Below are positions 17,656 through 24,769 of a DNA stretch of 64,000 nt, piece after piece (the stretch's first letter is position 1; each line of letters begins with the position of its first letter). Under the pieces are notes generated by a model. The model was not told where the DNA came from. It worked only from the letters and a program-made list of their open reading frames with translations, and did not search any database. The position numbers and the translations under genes were made by a program. Origin of the DNA: Methanococcoides methylutens MM1 (lineage in GTDB: Archaea; Halobacteriota; Methanosarcinia; Methanosarcinales; Methanosarcinaceae); contig NZ_CP009518.1 in assembly GCF_000970325.1 (NCBI RefSeq), positions 62,001 to 126,000 of the forward strand, written 5' to 3'.

Positions 17656-17774
17656 AACATCGTAAAGATGTTATTGGGGGTTCACCCAGTCTTGACGGAA
17701 TAACTGAAGCTTCATGCCCAGAGGCAGGGTTATACTTTGCTGTTTGTACTATATAAGCGTAGCTTTGCCTCTGG
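17656..17774 (+). promoter_or_regulatory. Structured 5' leader, copy 1
   Basis: Expected to lie within the protease mRNA. AACATC/GATGTT (17656-17672) forms a hairpin with a GTAAA loop near the predicted 5' end. GTTATT and AATAAC can enclose a GGG/CCC hairpin. A perfect 9-bp long-range stem, CCAGAGGCA (17718-17726) with TGCCTCTGG (17766-17774), ends at a GGAG that could serve as a ribosome site. A second TATA-like sequence (about 17749-17757) lies inside the loop, so a downstream promoter is an alternative. Confidence 0.5.
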
Positions 17775-17801
17775 AGTTAATTGAACAAATGGAGAAAGTA
17801 A

Positions 17802-18956
17802 ATGAAAACAAAACTCAAATTTGGAATAAGTGTGTTACTTGTGGCAGCGCTACTAATTGGAGTGGCATTTATTGGATCTGCAAACTCAGAAAACGCTCTT
17901 TCTGAATCAAAGGACAACAACTTAACTGATGAATTAGAGAATTCTCAAGTTGAATGCATCGATATACCTAATTTTGGTCCTGAGACATTTGAAAATGTTA
18001 AGGGTAAATACAAAGTTTTAGATACAAAAGGTAAAATCCCCCGATATAGTACACAAGCAGAAAGAAAAGAATGGCTTGGTACACTTCACACTACCATGAC
18101 AGATATGAAGGTAGATATCGATCCATATCTCTATCCAAAAGGTCCTGTGATTTATTATGGGTGGGATATCAATGGCTATCTCGAAGTAATACTCTTTGAA
18201 AATCAAACGTTATCAAAATCTCAAATTAACGATATATATGATGTTATAAATAGAAAAGCAAAACAAAACGGTACCAGTGAAATTCCTGTGATTTTCATTG
18301 CCGATGGTTTCATACAGGATACCAAAGACTACGATGACAGTTTCAATCCCTTTGTTGGTGGCATACAAATACAAGCTGTAAAAAGTGGTTCAACATATGC
18401 AGCATCACTTGGTTTTCCTGTAAAGAAAAGTAATGGTAATGAAGGTTTTGTCACCGCCAAGCACTTTGCAGACACTGTTGGATTAGAAATATATCAACCA
18501 ACAACAAATGGAAACTTAGTTGGAACTGTTACTGAACTTGCCGGACACAATGCAGATGCAGCATTCATAGATGTAGAAGATGATTCAAAGGTTGTACCTA
18601 AGATATTCCTTGGTTCAGGTGGTGAAGCATATGTCAGAGGGTATAAATCACAGGCCCCAACACAAGATTGGGTAGGATGGAGGGTGTATAAAACAGGGCA
18701 GACAACTGGCGTGACTGGTGGAAATATCGCTGGAATTGGAGTAACTCTTGATTCAGATGGGTACAAGTATTATAATCAAGTAAAAGCAACGTATACATCT
18801 TTACCAGGGGACAGTGGTTCTCCAGTATATATCCTCGATGGGGGATGTAAAATTGTAGGAATTACTAGGTCTAAGTCCCCAGATGGTACAATTTCTTACT
18901 TCTCACCTCTTTCTGGAGTTATAAACGATCTGAACGTTATACCACTTACATATTGA
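17802..18956 (+). CDS. Secreted trypsin-like (S1 family) serine protease with N-terminal prodomain
   Basis: A 384-residue exported protease. The signal peptide spans about residues 1-28. Residues 79-172 form a domain that recurs twice in the next gene (see 18994). The catalytic domain, about 190-384, has a complete triad: His221 in TAKHFADT, Asp252 in HNADAAFID and Ser338 in LPGDSGSPV. It resembles streptogrisin/alpha-lytic-type proteases, whose prodomains act as folding aid and inhibitor; by analogy residues 79-172 may do the same. The ATG at 17802 follows GGAG by 7 bases. Expression is probably controlled by the island operator and leader. Base use is more A+T-rich than in the flanking folate genes. 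Confidence 0.9.
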   Translation: MKTKLKFGISVLLVAALLIGVAFIGSANSENALSESKDNNLTDELENSQVECIDIPNFGPETFENVKGKYKVLDTKGKIPRYSTQAERKEWLGTLHTTMTDMKVDIDPYLYPKGPVIYYGWDINGYLEVILFENQTLSKSQINDIYDVINRKAKQNGTSEIPVIFIADGFIQDTKDYDDSFNPFVGGIQIQAVKSGSTYAASLGFPVKKSNGNEGFVTAKHFADTVGLEIYQPTTNGNLVGTVTELAGHNADAAFIDVEDDSKVVPKIFLGSGGEAYVRGYKSQAPTQDWVGWRVYKTGQTTGVTGGNIAGIGVTLDSDGYKYYNQVKATYTSLPGDSGSPVYILDGGCKIVGITRSKSPDGTISYFSPLSGVINDLNVIPLTY

Positions 18957-18960
18957 ATAT

Positions 18961-18993
18961 AGGTTATCGTTCAAACGATAACCTTTCCTTTTT
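18961..18993 (+). terminator. Terminator after the protease gene
   Basis: AGGTTATCGT (18961-18970) pairs perfectly with ACGATAACCT (18975-18984) over a TCAA loop, followed by TTTCCTTTTT. The next gene begins at 18994 without a recognisable operator, so this may be a leaky terminator that lowers expression of the downstream partner. Confidence 0.7.
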
Positions 18994-20091
18994 ATGATGG
19001 TCTTTAAAATGGTGATTATAAAAATGATTATTAAAAGATATTATTCATTAGCTGTGTTGGGCATTCTTTGCCTTCTCTTTGCTATAAACCTCGTTAATGC
19101 ATCGATTACAGAAGATTTAAACATGACTAATGGAGATAATACATTGGATATTGATCGAACAAGAAGTGCAGAATACACATTCATTTTCGGCTTAGGTCCT
19201 TTCGAGCATGAAGCAATTGGCAGCGTAGGGACACTCCCCGAGCTCAATACTGAAAAACAGAAAAAAGAATGGGCTCTTAGGCTCGAGGAACTGAATGAAA
19301 GATTAAAAGACGGTATGGTTTCTTCCCACATGTACCCCTATGGAAAAGTGCTGACATGCGGATATAATTCAAATGGATATCTTGTGATATTGTTTGAGAA
19401 TAAGACAATAGAACAGGATACAATAGATGAAATATACGCATTTGTGGATGAAAAAGCAAGAGATTTAAACATTCAGGATGTCCCGGTAGAGTTTGGGCGT
19501 GGGGAATACTGGCAACAGTATGAAATTGACATGAATATTTTAAGTGAAGCAGAGCTCGATGCCGATAAAGAATTCATGAAAAGTGGAAGGGGAACATATC
19601 AACCAACAGTTATTGCAAGGTATGGAAAATTACCGCTTCTCACAACGGATGAACAAAGATCTGATTTTGGCAATGATTTGATGGATATCCTGCATGATGT
19701 CAGGTTGGAAATGGAACCTTATATGGACAACGGACAAGTCGTAGAATATGGTGTAACATTTGGTCCCTCAGTTGAAGTTGGGATGAACAAAAATGAAATT
19801 GATAATGTCCAAATGTTGTGTTATGAAGTATACGGAATATTTGACGAGGAAGCAAAAAAAACAGGGATCAACGAGATTCCAGTAACTTTCATTGAAACCG
19901 GAAAGATTATAGATACTGTCGAAATTGTGGAAGAAAACGATGTTGTAGGTCCCGGGTTATCGGAATCAGATCTCGCGATTATAGATAATGAAACTACACA
20001 GGAAGAACCCGATACAAACAAGCAAACACCGGGCTTTACCTCAATAATGCTCATTATCGGGCTGTTGTTATCGGCAAGGAGTAAGAAGTGA
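18994..20091 (+). CDS. Surface-anchored protein with two free protease-prodomain units
   Basis: A 365-residue exported protein with no protease domain. After a signal peptide (about 11-36) it has two units, about 80-170 and 210-307, that align with the prodomain of the upstream protease: shared landmarks are a T..(Q/E)(R/K) start, (M/D)PY.Y..G.V..YG or similar, NGYL.V, an IY......(K/E)A helix and (I/V)PV.F at the end. The C-terminus is Thr/Glu/Gln-rich and ends TPGFTSIMLIIGLLLSARSKK-like, a PGF-CTERM signal expected to be handled by archaeosortase. The start is uncertain (18994, 19009 or 19024). An inhibitor, immunity or folding role towards the protease is inferred from homology alone. Confidence 0.8.
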   Translation: MMVFKMVIIKMIIKRYYSLAVLGILCLLFAINLVNASITEDLNMTNGDNTLDIDRTRSAEYTFIFGLGPFEHEAIGSVGTLPELNTEKQKKEWALRLEELNERLKDGMVSSHMYPYGKVLTCGYNSNGYLVILFENKTIEQDTIDEIYAFVDEKARDLNIQDVPVEFGRGEYWQQYEIDMNILSEAELDADKEFMKSGRGTYQPTVIARYGKLPLLTTDEQRSDFGNDLMDILHDVRLEMEPYMDNGQVVEYGVTFGPSVEVGMNKNEIDNVQMLCYEVYGIFDEEAKKTGINEIPVTFIETGKIIDTVEIVEENDVVGPGLSESDLAIIDNETTQEEPDTNKQTPGFTSIMLIIGLLLSARSKK

Positions 20092-20149
20092 TAGTTTTGT
20101 GGTCATATCTCCAACTAAAAAGGAACATTATGATGCTGTGATGGAAATA

Positions 20150-20215
20150 TTCATCCCGTGTTCTTTGTTACGTTTTCCCACGTTTCATTTAGGATCCGGT
20201 ACAGGAGAAAGGAAG
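20150..20215 (+). pseudogene. Decayed fragment of the small membrane-protein gene at 28092
   Basis: About 65 bases match 28183-28250 closely, including TTCTTTGTTACGTTT, CCACGTTTCATT and GGTACAGGAGAAAGGAAGG. The frame is broken: a stop codon (TAG in CATTTAGG) interrupts the matching region and nothing similar lies on either side. The 184 bases between the twin-prodomain gene and the regulator otherwise hold no gene. This indicates past duplication and decay within the island. Confidence 0.6.
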
Positions 20216-20275
20216 GACTGTTGTCACCTTCCACTTTTTTGACACGGGGCATATTCTGAAATCAAGAACTTCTGA

Positions 20276-21007
20276 TTAACTAGCTGAAATGGCAGGTTCG
20301 GATTCCGATATGGCGTTTTTCAGATATGTTTCTATTTCCGGGTTAATGAAGCATCTTTTGTATTTCCCATCGTTCTTAAGATCTACAAGGCCTTCATTGT
20401 GCATGTTTTTAATGTGCCAGTGCACGGTGCTTTTGTCCAGATTAAAAGTTTGCGTGAGATCCTGATTTGTTATTCCCGGTTCATAAAGAATGGAGATCAA
20501 AATTGTTTTTCCTGTGTCATTTCGAAGGAAGAATGCAATTTTTTGTTCTGAGTCGGTGTGTTTATAAGAATTCTTAAAAACCATTACCACTCTTCCTTTC
20601 CTTACACATTTTACTTTGTTGTAAATCTGAAGCATTTTCAAATGGTATCTGATAGTACCTCTGTTCAATTTGAGATGTCTTTCAATGTCGGATATTGTAC
20701 TTCCATGGTTAGCGGTTATAAATTCGAGAATTTCATCGCGTTTTTGGTTTTTGCAGTTTTGTCCTATTCTTCCGAGCAACAAAGGCAGGAACTTGTAGAC
20801 AGCTAGCGAGGCACCCAATAAACCGGAGATATAGGCTATTTGAAGGGATAACGGGATTTCCCAGAAAGTCAGAGTGGTGGTGGCGCCACCCTTATACATG
20901 TCCATATCAGGATCAGGATCTAAAATAATTTCATACTCGCTTGCAGTGGCTAAAGTGGAACTGCAAACGAGTGTGAACAGCAAAAATAGAGTCCATAAAA
21001 ATTTCAT
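20276..21007 (-). CDS. Membrane-anchored regulator with two winged-helix domains
   Basis: A 243-residue one-component regulator. A hydrophobic N-terminus (1-22) and a second TM segment (about 50-76, with a basic flank KNQKRDE after it) bracket a short external loop rich in Asp. The cytoplasmic part holds two winged-helix domains, about 85-150 (STISDIERHLKLNRGTIRYHLKML) and 165-230 (GITNQDLTQTFNLDKSTVHWHIKNM). Both resemble ArsR/MarR-like DNA readers of Methanosarcina. It follows the exported 140-residue protein by 17 bases and so is expressed from the palindromic promoter at 21504. Control of that promoter and of its relatives is a reasonable inference. Confidence 0.8.
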   Translation of the reverse strand: MKFLWTLFLLFTLVCSSTLATASEYEIILDPDPDMDMYKGGATTTLTFWEIPLSLQIAYISGLLGASLAVYKFLPLLLGRIGQNCKNQKRDEILEFITANHGSTISDIERHLKLNRGTIRYHLKMLQIYNKVKCVRKGRVVMVFKNSYKHTDSEQKIAFFLRNDTGKTILISILYEPGITNQDLTQTFNLDKSTVHWHIKNMHNEGLVDLKNDGKYKRCFINPEIETYLKNAISESEPAISAS

Positions 21008-21024
21008 GACTATGGAAACAATTT

Positions 21025-21447
21025 TCAGATATAATAATCTTCTGTACCTGAAACACTATAACCATAAACCTCATAATGCCATGTTCCGATGTCAATTCCA
21101 TCCGAATTTCTTATTGCAAATTTAATTCTTCCATCGATGACACCATCGGAACTGTCATAGTATGTTCCGATTAGCTGGCCACTCGGAGTGTGCACTTTTA
21201 ACCTGAGTGAATCGCTTGTATCGCCCCAATTCAGATCAACATATAAAGCAGTTGTGTAGGAGCTGATCGGTACACCATGCCAGTTTGTTTCTCCCTGTGT
21301 TATAGTGGTAGTTACCCATCTTGGTGTGATCGTAATGTCTGACTTGACAGGAACGATGGTATATTCATTGTCCTGACTGGCGGTAGCTGCGGCAAAAGAT
21401 GTCGATATAAGCATTACCATTAGTAATAATCCAATTTTTCTGATCAT
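21025..21447 (-). CDS. Small exported beta-rich protein (PPC-like?)
   Basis: A 140-residue protein with a clear signal peptide (MIRKIGLLLMVMLISTSFAAATA). The mature part is beta-rich and has a pattern (DSLRLKVHTPSGQLIGTYYDSSDG, IGTWHYEVYGYS) reminiscent of the prepeptidase C-terminal (PPC) jelly-roll domains that accompany secreted proteases; this fold assignment is tentative. GGAGG lies 6 bases before the ATG. It is the first gene of an operon with the winged-helix regulator and is divergent from a second small exported protein at 21736. Confidence 0.7.
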   Translation of the reverse strand: MIRKIGLLLMVMLISTSFAAATASQDNEYTIVPVKSDITITPRWVTTTITQGETNWHGVPISSYTTALYVDLNWGDTSDSLRLKVHTPSGQLIGTYYDSSDGVIDGRIKFAIRNSDGIDIGTWHYEVYGYSVSGTEDYYI

Positions 21448-21503
21448 TTATATCCTCCGAAATTTTACAAATTGTCTTGTAAAAAAATAGGATATAAGTT
21501 TTG

Positions 21504-21549
21504 TGTCCATATCATCCAACTGAAAAAGAACAGTTGGATGATATGGACA
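21504..21549. promoter_or_regulatory. Perfect 19-bp inverted-repeat operator between divergent promoters, copy 2
   Basis: TGTCCATATCATCCAACTG (21504-21522), an 8-base A-rich spacer, and CAGTTGGATGATATGGACA (21531-21549) are exact inverses. On the plus strand the right arm ends 5 bases before TATTTATA (21555-21562). On the minus strand the left arm ends 5 bases before CTTATATC. Each divergent promoter therefore carries the same upstream element at the same distance. Confidence 0.75.
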
Positions 21550-21554
21550 GATTA

Positions 21555-21708
21555 TATTTATACAAAGTCAACTCAGGAAAATAAGACATCATAAAGATGT
21601 TTGATGGAGTTCAAACAATCCGTTTCATCTGTATTTGAACTCCACAAGCCCTGAGGCATGGTATTGTTGGTTTTGAGATATTTAAAACTTGCTTGCTTGT
21701 GCCTCCGG
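21555..21708 (+). promoter_or_regulatory. TATA box and structured 5' leader, copy 2
   Basis: TATTTATA at 21555 is followed by ACATC/GATGT with an ATAAA loop (21586-21600), the same stem as copy 1. GGAGTTCAAA pairs with TTTGAACTCC (about 21606-21642). GAGGCA (21653-21658) pairs with TGCCTC (21700-21705) just before GGAG, with a loop of about 41 bases against 39 in copy 1. The conserved position of the last stem next to a GGAG is the best evidence for a functional leader. Confidence 0.5.
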
Positions 21709-21735
21709 AGTAAATTGAATGAGGTAAATGAAAGA

Positions 21736-22137
21736 ATGAAAACAAGCACAATTGCAAAGATTGGAATTTCGATGCTGGTCATGCTGATCGCTGTTGGAAC
21801 TGCTTCAGCAGACGGAGGTTCATCGTATTCCAGTGCAGAATTGATTAGTGTTCCGGATGGAGATATTGATATATGGACTGGTGATTTCACTGCAGATGAC
21901 TGGTATCAATTTACTGTAAACAATGGTGATGATGCTTATATCGACCTGGACTACAAGTTTGCACAGTATGGTGGAGAGATGAAGCTATATGATGATAGTT
22001 CTAGTGATATTGAAGCATGGGTTAGCAGTTCACATAGTGATCACACTGCAGATTTACAAGCATATCCAAAACCACGTATTGAGATTAATGCCGGCAGTCA
22101 ATTTTCCTACAAGTTCATCGCTGGTCTGAACATTTGA
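21736..22137 (+). CDS. Small exported beta-rich protein, facing partner of 21025
   Basis: A 133-residue protein with a signal peptide (about 1-26, ending GTASA). The mature part (WYQFTVNNGDDAYIDLDYK, then KLYDDSSSDIEAW) has the spacing of PPC-type beta-sandwich domains, which is tentative. The ATG at 21736 is chosen because it opens the signal peptide; the open frame extends back to 21658 through the leader. GAGGT lies about 11 bases upstream. It is preceded by the island operator and leader. Function is unknown; its pairing with a similar protein across one operator suggests joint control. Confidence 0.75.
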   Translation: MKTSTIAKIGISMLVMLIAVGTASADGGSSYSSAELISVPDGDIDIWTGDFTADDWYQFTVNNGDDAYIDLDYKFAQYGGEMKLYDDSSSDIEAWVSSSHSDHTADLQAYPKPRIEINAGSQFSYKFIAGLNI

Positions 22138-22160
22138 CATGTTTGCCCGGGGATTTTATG

Positions 22161-22192
22161 AAGAGATTGAGATTTCCTCAATCTTTTCTGAT
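22161..22192 (+). terminator. Terminator after the 21736 gene
   Basis: AGATTGAG (22164-22171) pairs with CTCAATCT (22177-22184) over a 5-base loop, extendable outward with A-T and G-T pairs, and is followed by TTTCTGATTTTTT. It separates the small exported protein from the ABC operon. Confidence 0.65.
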
Positions 22193-22255
22193 TTTTTACT
22201 CTTTCCACTCCTTAATAAAACAAGCAAAACTATCTCAAAAAGCAGAGAGGATTAA

Positions 22256-23845
22256 ATGTTCAATAAACAAATCAAATTAATATTGATGTTCATTGCATTG
22301 GTTTGCATATCTTTTCAACCCGTTTCTGCAAGTGACAGTCTGAAACAGACAAATGCAACCTTTGTATCCGATTTGAATCAGACAGCAGGTAAAGACATCA
22401 GAAGTCTAGTGGACACAAGCCTCCTTGATATTGGGAACACCCTTGTTTTTGATGTACTCTGGAGCCCTGGCGGTAATCGTATGCTGATCGATACATTTGT
22501 CAGTGCATACCCGAAAGGGAACCCACGACTTGGCGGTGTATCAGCACTGTATGCAGCAAATGCAGATGGTTCCGGGATAACACGGATTGCGTGGGGAGAA
22601 TGTACTTCCGGTAGCTACGGGAAAATAGTTACAACGCCGGTATGGAGTCAGTCTGGTGATTATTTTGCATATATGGAATTGTTGGAAGGAAGTATGCATA
22701 GGATAGAATCTGCTCAACTTTTTGTTATGTCAAATAATCTTGAATTGATTGAAAAAATAGATTATGATCCGGGAAGTGTTCTGTGTAGTCCAGAATGGAC
22801 TCCAAAATGGTCTCCAACAGAAGATAAACTAGTTGCGATTGTATCTGGTAAAATTAACGTTTATGACTTGGATGAAAATACGGATTTCAGCTTTGAAATG
22901 GCCGATGCCATCGCAGATGTAGAAGATATGGAATGGTCTCCAAATGGCGAGAAAATTGTATTTTTAAAAAATAATCACGATGTTATTACTTTGGATATTG
23001 AAAGCAGAGAAATTAATACGATTTTTTCTGCAGAGCGGCTTATAATGTATGGGGAAAAATGGAGTCCTGACAGTAAAAAGATAATTTTCTGCAAGACAGA
23101 AGGATCGGAGGACTCGGGCGATTTTAGTTACAATGCGTATGTTCTGGCTGAAGGCTTGGAAAATCCTACAAAAATTATAACTTTTAACTCGGGTTCGTCA
23201 AGGGTGATACAGTGGTATCCGGACAGTGAAAGACTTCTGGTTAAAAAAAGGGTTGGTGATGACTCATATGCACTGTATTCACTCTCAATGACCGGAGACA
23301 TGAAAAAACTGATAGATGGTGATCATGATCTTGATGGAATGGTGGGTCCGAATGGTTATATTTTAGCGTCCGTTCACAATCCCAGCTCCAGGGTCCCGCC
23401 TTATATAGAAACGTATGATCTGTTCCTGCTCAATGGATCAGATAAACTGACAATCGAAAACGTGACCCATTACACCTGGAAAGGTGCGGATCTGGTATTT
23501 GTCAAAAATAATGAGATTTCAGTACTGAATACCAGTACACACGATACCCGGGTTATATCACTGCCAGTAAAGAATTCTGCCGGGATTGGTATGGATCCAT
23601 CCGGACGTTTCATTGCTGTGGATTATTATATTTTCGGGTTGGATGAACAGCACCTTCCTCTAACAACTGCTGGAAATGATATGAACAGTACAGTAACTGA
23701 GGTAGTGATACTCAATAATGACACGGACGCCCATTCTGGGGCAAGCACTACAATGGAGACTTCTTCTAAACTTCCCGGATTTACTGTGATTATTGCAGTT
23801 ATGGGAGTACTAACTGCATTTGCCGGTACAAATTGGAAGAAATAA
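22256..23845 (+). CDS. Exported TolB-like beta-propeller protein with PGF-CTERM tail
   Basis: A 529-residue surface protein. After a signal peptide (about 1-26), repeated blades of the TolB/WD40-like type appear: WSPGGNRMLI, WSQSGDYFAY, WSPTEDKLVA, WSPNGEKIVF, WSPDSKKIIF, WYPDSERLLV. The C-terminus has a Thr/Ser-rich stretch and LPGFTVIIAVMGVLTAF followed by lysines, a PGF-CTERM anchor. GAGAGG precedes the ATG by 6 bases. It leads a five-gene operon with two ABC permeases, so it may act as an extracellular sensing or binding part of that transporter; this is inferred from position. Confidence 0.85.
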   Translation: MFNKQIKLILMFIALVCISFQPVSASDSLKQTNATFVSDLNQTAGKDIRSLVDTSLLDIGNTLVFDVLWSPGGNRMLIDTFVSAYPKGNPRLGGVSALYAANADGSGITRIAWGECTSGSYGKIVTTPVWSQSGDYFAYMELLEGSMHRIESAQLFVMSNNLELIEKIDYDPGSVLCSPEWTPKWSPTEDKLVAIVSGKINVYDLDENTDFSFEMADAIADVEDMEWSPNGEKIVFLKNNHDVITLDIESREINTIFSAERLIMYGEKWSPDSKKIIFCKTEGSEDSGDFSYNAYVLAEGLENPTKIITFNSGSSRVIQWYPDSERLLVKKRVGDDSYALYSLSMTGDMKKLIDGDHDLDGMVGPNGYILASVHNPSSRVPPYIETYDLFLLNGSDKLTIENVTHYTWKGADLVFVKNNEISVLNTSTHDTRVISLPVKNSAGIGMDPSGRFIAVDYYIFGLDEQHLPLTTAGNDMNSTVTEVVILNNDTDAHSGASTTMETSSKLPGFTVIIAVMGVLTAFAGTNWKK

Positions 23846-23859
23846 CGGAAGGATTAGTA

Positions 23860-24765
23860 ATGAAAACAAATCGGAATGTGTTTGTGATCGCACAAAAAGA
23901 ATTTGCAGATAACGTGTGGAGTCCGAAGTTCATAATGTTGCTCCTGACGTTCATAGTAATTGTTTTTTCGAAAAGTTATATTGCTGGAATTGGAGCAGAA
24001 GGCAATATATTCGGTGGAAGATTCCTTGACATTGGTCAAATTATTGCCCTCTTCCTGCCATTTATGGGGATTGCACTTGGTTTTGATGCGATGAGTAAAG
24101 AGCGTGAAAGCGGTTCTTTGAATGTGCTTCTTACGCATCCACTGTACAGGGATACTATAATCACCGGGAAAACACTGGGAGCAATGTTAACATTAGCGAT
24201 GGTGGTATTTGTATCAACCATCACTGTTCTCGGGACACTGCTTGTAACATCAGGAGCCGAGTTGAGTTCTTTGATGATAAACAGATTTGTGATTTTTGCA
24301 ATTCTCACATATCTCTTTCTCTCGATTTTCGTGGCTCTTGGCATACTTGGTTCGATCGTCACAAAAAATGCAACAAAATCACTAATATACAATATTGCTA
24401 TCTGGCTTGTTTTGTGTATTGCATTTGGTATGATTGTAGCCACAGCTTCTTCCATTGCAACCGGGGAGAAACCTCTGGATCTAAGTAATAACGATCATTT
24501 TTTAGAAGTCAATGCGGTTGTTCAAAAATTATCTCCGAATCACCATTATGCTATGACGGTAAGTGGCAGGCCCAGTTTCAGCTGGTTAGGTGTTTCAAGT
24601 GAGAAGCCAAACGTGAGAGGAATTTCTGATACAGAACATACGTTGGAGCAGTGGTGGTATGAACTCTGGCCAAATGTTATTGTCTTAATCGTTACTCCCG
24701 CTTTTTTAACAATAATGGCATTTATGACATTTTTACGTCAGGATATATCAAAGGACATGGGGTGA
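23860..24765 (+). CDS. ABC-2 type transporter permease (first copy)
   Basis: A roughly 301-residue membrane protein with six predicted TM helices and the ABC-2/NosY-like cytoplasmic signature KERESGSLNVLLTHPLYRDTIITGK after the second helix. The start is the ATG opening MKTNRNVFVIAQKEFADN, 14 bases after the propeller gene; the open frame begins earlier at 23833. It is about as long as, and strongly similar to, the next gene, so the two probably form a heterodimeric pore with the ATPase at 26864. The substrate is unknown. Confidence 0.9.
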   Translation: MKTNRNVFVIAQKEFADNVWSPKFIMLLLTFIVIVFSKSYIAGIGAEGNIFGGRFLDIGQIIALFLPFMGIALGFDAMSKERESGSLNVLLTHPLYRDTIITGKTLGAMLTLAMVVFVSTITVLGTLLVTSGAELSSLMINRFVIFAILTYLFLSIFVALGILGSIVTKNATKSLIYNIAIWLVLCIAFGMIVATASSIATGEKPLDLSNNDHFLEVNAVVQKLSPNHHYAMTVSGRPSFSWLGVSSEKPNVRGISDTEHTLEQWWYELWPNVIVLIVTPAFLTIMAFMTFLRQDISKDMG

Positions 24766-24769
24766 TTGA

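Noticed and set aside
17714-17905. 63-residue frame across the protease leader and start
   Set aside because: It has no plausible ribosome site at its first codon and overlaps the signal peptide of a clear protease in another frame.
21504-21549. The 19-bp inverted repeat as an insertion-sequence end or terminator
   Set aside because: No transposase or target duplication is present, and each arm sits at a fixed distance from a TATA-type sequence.
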